A DNA stretch of 64,000 nucleotides. Source: Siphonodentalium dalli (lineage: Eukaryota > Mollusca > Scaphopoda > Gadilida > Siphonodentaliidae). A model generated the notes under the pieces. The model was not told where the DNA came from, made no database searches, and saw only the letters and a program-made list of their open reading frames with translations. The stretch is from positions 132,746,087 to 132,810,086 of the forward strand of contig CP136061.1 in NCBI GenBank assembly GCA_032622095.1. Reading direction: 5' to 3'. The position numbers and the translations under genes are program-made. Positions 58,006-64,000 of this stretch are shown here, piece after piece (within the stretch, counting starts at the first letter, position 1; every line of letters starts with the position of its first letter).

Positions 58006-58539
58006 GTTGTCACGAATGTTGAAATAATGTGAGGATGCTACAAAAATGTTATGAAGCATTGATTAAAGTTATTACCTATAACTTTGAATCCACCAGATAT
58101 TCATCACATGAGTATCTGCCGACCCAAATGGGTACATTGTGAAACAGGGTAATTTACCATGTTTGATACAGCAACGATAACTCAAATAAAATGGAATAGT
58201 CTGCTATAACAAAAATTAACGACTGTAATGCTTTCGCATTATTCTTTCATTCCTGGATCAAATCGCCGGCGATGGCTTTTTTTTTTTCGAATTTTATTAT
58301 ATTGGTGGAGGGTCAATTCGCCTAGTATGTCAAGATTCATAAGGACGGGATAATAAGGTTATCACCTTCATATAGCAGCAAAAGCTCCACTCTTTCCAAT
58401 CTTATTTGATATGTTGTGTTACGCACAGCGTACTAATATTGTGCAGAGTTGACGGGCGACAGTTTGTCAGAATCGTCAAAATGTTCTGACGCAGAACGTT
58501 ATACATTCTCTACCATGACATCGCGAAATCTCAAACATA
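58006..58539. other. No recognised gene
   Basis: AT-rich sequence between a LINE remnant and a MITE. Confidence 0.4.
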
Positions 58540-59005
58540 TGTGACCCGCCATATCAAATCCACTCGTAAGTCGGGATTTTTTTTTACCCTGCATGTGCCA
58601 ATGTATTCTCTTATATATGCGAGTCGACCATAGGTCGCCTCGCATATATAAGAGAATGCATTGGCCTAACAATTTTTTATCATTTTTTTAAAATAAATGT
58701 TTCTTACATTTTTATGACATAAAATAAAAAAAACATCCATTACCCTGCAGGGAGCCCCACACATATATAGAAGCATATAGAAGAATGTCGTCTGCTCATG
58801 TTTGTCTGGGGCTCTGTATGGGTAATTTTATAAAATTATTAAAGAATACAAGAAAAAATTATTAAAATTGTAAAAAATTGTTAAGCCAATGCATTCTCTT
58901 ATATATGCGAGGCGACCTATGGTCGACTCGCATATATAAGAGAATGCATTGGCACAGGGTAAAAAAAATCCCGACTTACGACTGGATTTGATATGGCGGG
59001 TCACA
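58540..59005. mobile_element. Tc1/mariner-type MITE carrying palindrome module P
   Basis: TA-flanked (58538-58539 and 59006-59007), with long terminal inverted repeats TGTGACCCGCCATATCAAAT, continuing into GTCGGGATTTTTTT and ACCCTG. The interior contains P (58597-58665, one substitution) and its reverse complement (58885-58953). The termini are unrelated to those of the two TTAA elements sharing P. Confidence 0.88.
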
Positions 59006-59265
59006 TATAAGAACAGTCGGATCTAGCATCAACATGCCCCAAAATAACAAAGAGGTCGTTCTGTTGATTGGGATTTGAATATTTTTTAACCAATCGTGTA
59101 TTGCTGGTCAACCACTGAAAATAGGCTAATTATTCGGTAGGGTGCCTTCACAAATAGTCTTACCATACATAGCTAGCAGCAACTCCGACAAGGTCAAAGA
59201 ATCATTTTCGTAAATGGTATAGAACTACCTTCCAGAAAAGGTTGGTTTCAACTTGTTCTATACTT

Positions 59266-59699
59266 GGGTAGGGGTGTCCGATCACTGTTACCGTGGGTAT
59301 GGGTGTCCGACCACTGTTACCGTGGGTAGGGGTGTCCGACCACTGTTACCGTGGGTAGGCGTGTCCGACCACTGTTACCGTGGGTAGGGGTGTCCGACCA
59401 CTGTTATCGTGGGTAGGGGTGGCCGACCACTGTTACCGTGGGTAGGGGTGTTTGACCACTGTTACCGTGGGTAGGGGTGTCCGACCACTGTTACCGTGGG
59501 TAGGGTGTCCGACCACTGTTACCGTGGGTAGGGGTGTCAGACCAGTTATCGTGGGTAGGGGTGTCCGACCACTGTTACCGTGGGTAGGGGTGTCCGACCA
59601 CTGTTACCGTGGGTAGGGGTGTCCTACCACTGTTACCGTGGGTATGGGTGTCCGACCAATGTTACCGTGGGTAGGGGGTAGGGGTGTCCGACCACTGTT
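59266..59699 (+). repeat. 29-bp minisatellite
   Basis: About 15 copies of GGGTAGGGGTGTCCGACC followed by ACTGTTACCGT, with single-base variants and a few indels. There are no unique spacers, so it is not a CRISPR-like array. Confidence 0.95.
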
Positions 59700-60007
59700 G
59701 AACGCCCACTGTAAGTCAAATTTTATCCAAAATTATATTGTAACTTTTTTCACAGCAAGTATAAATGACCGTCTTGTAAGATTTAGGAGTGAACAAACAT
59801 CAATCTTTCATGTTGGGTTCTGATAAATGCAACTATCCATCATATCGTGTCTGTGTTTGTGCTGTAGTCCCTCGTCGATAAAACGGGTAAGATCCTTTTA
59901 TATTGTACAGTGAAAGAAGGATTATTCTATAAATTGCTACAGTAATATTAGTTCAGAGCTTCTCAATATTACACGCATTATGTATTCGAACCACAAGCAT
60001 CCGTTAA

Positions 60008-60364
60008 CCCTTTACCCAACAGAACGCCCAGAAACGCCCTAACAGCCTAAATTATCTTCGGTCTGTCTCAATAAAACCATGGAAATATGGGTATCATTGG
60101 AACCGGCTCATTGAGCACATTGTGATAGTTACAGTTATGCCATGTGCCAATGCATTCTCTTATATATGCGAGTCGACCATAGGTCGCCTCGCATATATAA
60201 GAGAATGCATTGGCCTAAAAAAAACTTTTTTTTAACACTTTTTACCATTTTTTCTTTAATATGTGTTAAGCCAATGCATTCTCTTATATATGCGAGGCGA
60301 CCTATGGTCGACTCGCATATATAAGAGAATGCATTGGCACAGGGCCGTTCTGTTGGGTAAAGGG
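60008..60364. mobile_element. piggyBac-type MITE carrying palindrome module P (copy 2)
   Basis: TTAA at 60004-60007 and 60365-60368; termini CCCTTTACCCAACAGAACG and complement. P at 60146-60214 and its reverse complement at 60270-60338. 357 bp, closely related to 48842-49232. Confidence 0.92.
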
Positions 60365-60368
60365 TTAA

Positions 60369-61923
60369 AATACCCGGTAGGCTTATTGAAATACCAAGTG
60401 CAAACTTTAATAAGACAGGTACGTCATCCTTTCCAGTCATTGTGATGTTTACGTGGTTAAACGTATTGAGGAATCAAATGGTATGAGGTGGTTCAACTTC
60501 ATTTTGTAAAAGCAGATAATATGCAGATAAAATGGTATTATAATTAGGGGAAAACAGTTTACAGAAAATCCTTGATAGTTCACACAGATAATGCGATCAG
60601 TATTTTTCCAGATACTGTGATAAATGGAACTGGCAAATGGCTGCCAAAAAAACTAAAATATGTAATGAAAAATGTTTTATTTATTTTCTCGCAGATAGTC
60701 ATATATATTTATCACTGGAGAGGACATATACAAAATTCATATAAACACAAAAATAAATAGTATTTACACTTTTAGGGGAAAAACATATTATAAGTACACC
60801 TCGCATGCGTATGGATATGGATGCAAATAGCTATATATTCCTGATCAGTATGTATAATTTAGATTCACGTGTTGACAAGCTGGTCTTGTTGCAGCAGGCA
60901 ACAACTCAGATCCATGTCGATGTTTTCCCCTTCATCAGCTGACAGGCTTGAAAGAGGAATGAAGCAGCGTGCATTATAATCGCATGCAAACGGTCTTCGG
61001 GCATTCCAATTTCAGTTCCTCCAAGGAGCAAAGAGAGTTAATGGCGTTGGTTCAATGAGTCCAAGAACAGATACGTCTCCACTCCATGCCTATTTATAAT
61101 TGACTCCCATAAGTTTTCTTTAAACAGCCTGTTCTCCCGAAAACCCTCACACTATCTGCTTATAATATAACTTGTTTTCGGTAGATAATCTGCTTAGAAT
61201 CGCCTCATTTTGAGTCCACAATGTGCTGAAAATGAGAGCATTTTAGTCACACTATTGACTCATAATGAGTGAGGCGATTCAATTCATATTATGTCCGGAC
61301 AATGACACTAATAAGACAACTCACGACTTTTCAGGTGTACGCTCTTTAACTGTGGCCCGCGCCATAAAACGAAATGATGTGTACGAGTCCATTTTCTGCT
61401 TATTTCAGAATCAAATAATCACATTATGAACTTATTTCATATTATAGGTCGATTATGTGCGTGTTTGTGCGATGATATGTTTTTAAACCACTTTTTCATA
61501 ATTCAACATATCTATCATATTGTGTGGGTAAAGAGTTGTTATATTACTATATCATACATTGGTTATATATATAAGGGATAATGATTTTTTCTTTCAAATT
61601 GATAGTTTGGAATTGAGTTTTTTGACAATTCACGAATGGGGCGCCGTCTTTGGTTTCCACGTATAGCCTATCTCAGGATGTGGAAAGTTTAGATGGACCT
61701 ACACAGAAAACTACTTAATTGGCAAGGAATTACACAGCCTGGAGGAATATGCTACCTGGAGACCACAAGATGCATATTATGTAACAATAAAACTGTCAAA
61801 AAGATGACTATGATCAAAAAAATTCAAAGTCATTTATGGCAGCATCGTTCACAGCAAGTATATAAATTGATTGTAAATGGATAACTTCCGTAAACAGTAC
61901 ATGGACTGAATTCGTCCATGACT
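60369..61923. other. No recognised gene; one foldback
   Basis: An imperfect inverted repeat (GAATCGCCTCATTTTGAGT facing ACTCATAATGAGTGAGGCGATTC) spans about 61198-61281. The 63-codon frame at 61693-61884 contains CILCNNKTV but no recognisable domain. Confidence 0.45.
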
Positions 61924-62631
61924 CAATGACTGCGAACACACGTATCACAGTGGCGATGTCATAGTAGGTGCGACAATTATATACGGAGGAGTTTGGTGAC
62001 AATTGGTTGTCATAATTAATATGCTATATAGCTAGCCATGTCGCCCGCTGCATATTCGCACAATGAGTCCTCCAAAGTTCGTTATAATCAGCATTTTTTC
62101 CTGTTTTTGGTCCTTGTATAGTTCGCTTTGTTTATTCCATATACTTTCTCGCAGCCGCATTTCCTCCAACAGTTCCGACATAGCTTCATTGGCCCACATG
62201 ATAATATTAGCGGAATTATGCGGAGAACTAAACGTCGCAAAATAAAAACCACAATTTGGGAACTGTCTTAATACGCATGAAATTAATATAAGTGGATAAA
62301 CATGAATTGAGATCATATCAACAAAACGTACTGCATGCATGATATGTGAGTGAATGAGGGATTGCCACTGTCAAACAATTCTGGACGATCGATCGTGCAG
62401 TTATATATATCGTAGAGATAATGTACAATGTAGCAAAACGTAATGAGTAGAGATCAACCTTGCATGGTGAAACGCAATGGGTTAATTGGTCGAGTCTACT
62501 CATTGTGCGGAAACTCAGCGCGCAGCATGGCACATAAAAATGACGACCAATTGTCACCAAACAGCACCATAATAAATTGTCACACCCACAATGCCATCGC
62601 TACTGTGGTACGTGTGTCCGCAGCCAATGAC
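61924..62631. mobile_element. Inverted-repeat element with MADF-like peptide
   Basis: Two arms of about 90 bp (61924-62013 and 62540-62631) are inverted copies at roughly 80% identity (shared TTTGGTGACAATTGG and ACACACGTA(T/C)CACAGT). They flank about 525 bp containing the MADF-like frame. This resembles a decayed DNA transposon; PIF/Harbinger elements carry Myb/SANT/MADF-type proteins. No target duplication was resolved. Confidence 0.5.
62032..62199 (-). pseudogene. MADF/Myb-like DNA-binding domain fragment
   Basis: From ATG 62199-62197: MWANEAMSELLEEMRLRESI followed by WNKQSELYKDQKQEKM. This fits the opening of a MADF/trihelix domain (W..EA...LLE..R....LW......Y.D...K). Only about 40 residues match and the remainder diverges, so it is probably a remnant of a transposon-associated protein, not a host gene. 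The match is by eye. Confidence 0.35.
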
Positions 62632-64000
62632 TATTTAATTGAGAGTAATACTGATAAAACATTTGACTACTTTAATTGCCATACCAAATTATTTGATATA
62701 TTTACTGGTTCCTCTGTCACATTCTACCCTATTGCAATGACATTCCATACATTTAAAGAGATAAACTCAATTATGAGACATTCACACATTATAATATGGC
62801 AGTCTGATTGGATGATTCCTTAAATTTTACTGTGGGTGGATGCCTCTATTGACACCTGAGTAAACAATGAGGTATACAGTTTTTGTGCTAACCTTTCAAG
62901 TTATACAGATATATTTTTCATGGAATAAACAGAACTAAAAATGTAACATTGAAAATTTTTAATACTTTTCACTCCCGGGCTTTGAGATCGTTGCAAGAGT
63001 AAGAGATGAGCTTTGTCTTCAAGCACATGTTACACAATTACATCAGCAATATATGAGCGACAGTAAAACTTGTCTTCGGAGATTAGGGTGGATACACACA
63101 TGCATGTAATTTATGTATGTAAAATCCATGTATTTTACATGGTTAAAATCCATGTATTTTACATGGTCACACCAATTATTGATAGCATTAGTCGCCTGCG
63201 CGCGATCGGGCAATTTCAACAGGCGAGACAAGTGAGTAGTTATAAGCCATTATCAAACTAACTACTATCCAGGGGGGGGGGGGGTGAAAAAAAAATACGT
63301 GCCGGGTGGGTGGGTGGTCAAAGCCACCAACAAGCAATTTTTTGCGCAACTAAACAAAAAAATTCCTGCTTGTTTTTTTTAGTGTTTTGGCAATGAGTTG
63401 GGCTTCAAAACCACTTTGAATGAGAGAAATAATGTAATTCTAACTGATAAACTGACTGCAGGCAGTTATCGTGTTGTATTTTGTTGCAAATTTTGAAATC
63501 CAAGATGGCCGCTGGCAGCCATGTTTTTTTGGCCGAATGACCTCAAAATGATTCATTCCTATTTACATGTCCATGTTAACATCCATGATAAATAGTATGC
63601 ACAGAAATTCATATTGGCGGTGGGGGTGGGTGGGTACAAAAAATGATCGAAAGGGAAAAAATGCCACACGTGCCTGAATTTTTTTCCGACCCCCCCCCCC
63701 CTGTACTATCAAGAAATTTCAGACCAGTCATAAATTCTTTCATGGATGCCGAAATGAATAAATCCTGTCTGATATCTGCTGCTGTTTTTCACGAGTTTTA
63801 ATTCAGTTTGAAAAGTGGATTTGAGTCCGTCGATTTTACACTTGATTTGTTTCTCGTCATTTCAGGGTCATCCAAAATAAAAATAAAATGTGCAGAATTT
63901 GAAGCTCTTTTATGGCGATTATGATACACGAGTGCTTATTGTCCCATTAACAATCTGGTATGGTGCTCTCATGCCTTGAATAACAGGCATTGGAAAATTA
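62632..64000. other. No recognised gene; small palindromes and homopolymers
   Basis: Twin palindromes AAATCCATGTATTTTACATGG sit at about 63121-63165. Poly(G) lies at about 63272-63284 and poly(C) at about 63690-63702. A dispersed AAGATGGCCGCTGGCAGCCATG unit is at about 63502-63523. Confidence 0.45.

Noticed and set aside
59266-59699. CRISPR-like regular repeat array
   Set aside because: The 29-bp units are contiguous with no unique spacers, and the genome is eukaryotic; it is a minisatellite.
60142-60445. Repeated frames reading CQCILLYMR...HW on both strands
   Set aside because: They are translations of the P palindrome, hence identical at three loci and on both strands.

Overview
The window is animal (metazoan) nuclear DNA, AT-rich and very repeat-dense. 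It has spliced genes with GT/AG introns and no prokaryote-like gene packing. Organism: a marine lophotrochozoan, most likely a mollusc, is my best guess. That rests on the repeat style (TC...CTAG Helitrons headed by GTCTGT microsatellites, CR1-like LINE tails, many foldback MITEs), not on any single diagnostic gene, so it is inference.

Two host protein-coding genes are supported. (1) A PRDM13 orthologue lies on the minus strand. Three coding exons (57103-56885, 50268-50025, 48807-47564) join in frame through good splice sites into a 568-residue PR-domain and four-zinc-finger transcription factor. (2) The last coding exon of a Tctex-1 (DYNLT4/DYNLT5-like) dynein light-chain-family protein lies on the minus strand at 22748-22206; its upstream exons were not found.

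Layout. 1-1159: two head-to-tail Helitron units. 1320-1980: a duplicated repeat. 3391-4976: about 28 copies of a 55-bp tandem repeat running straight into a nearly full-length CR1/jockey-like LINE (5190-8512). The LINE has a 2A-like peptide, an endonuclease and a YADD reverse transcriptase, and its C-terminus is frameshifted. 10-13.7 kb: MITEs, a tRNA-derived SINE and foldbacks. 13844-15459: a minus-strand Helitron carrying a clean hAT MITE insertion. 15468-20457: six plus-strand Helitrons fused head-to-tail with seamless CTAG/TC junctions. 20916-22070: a GC-rich, TTAA-flanked element with a broken basic ORF. 22.2-22.75 kb: the Tctex-1 exon. 23-47 kb: LINE 3' ends, further Helitrons, several tandem arrays (30.3-35.7 kb, 38.8-40.9 kb, 42.3-44.2 kb), a SINE and palindromic MITEs. 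47.5-57.1 kb: PRDM13, with MITEs and a LINE fragment in its introns. 57.7-64 kb: a LINE remnant, two more MITEs sharing one palindrome module, a 29-bp minisatellite and an inverted-repeat element with a MADF-like peptide.

The host genes have no evident functional link. The strongest leads are: the 55-bp array abutting the LINE as a possible promoter; the tandem Helitron array loaded with AGGTCA-type nuclear-receptor half-sites; and a 69-bp palindrome present as an inverted pair inside three MITEs with two unrelated kinds of terminus, one of them about 30 bp from a PRDM13 splice acceptor.
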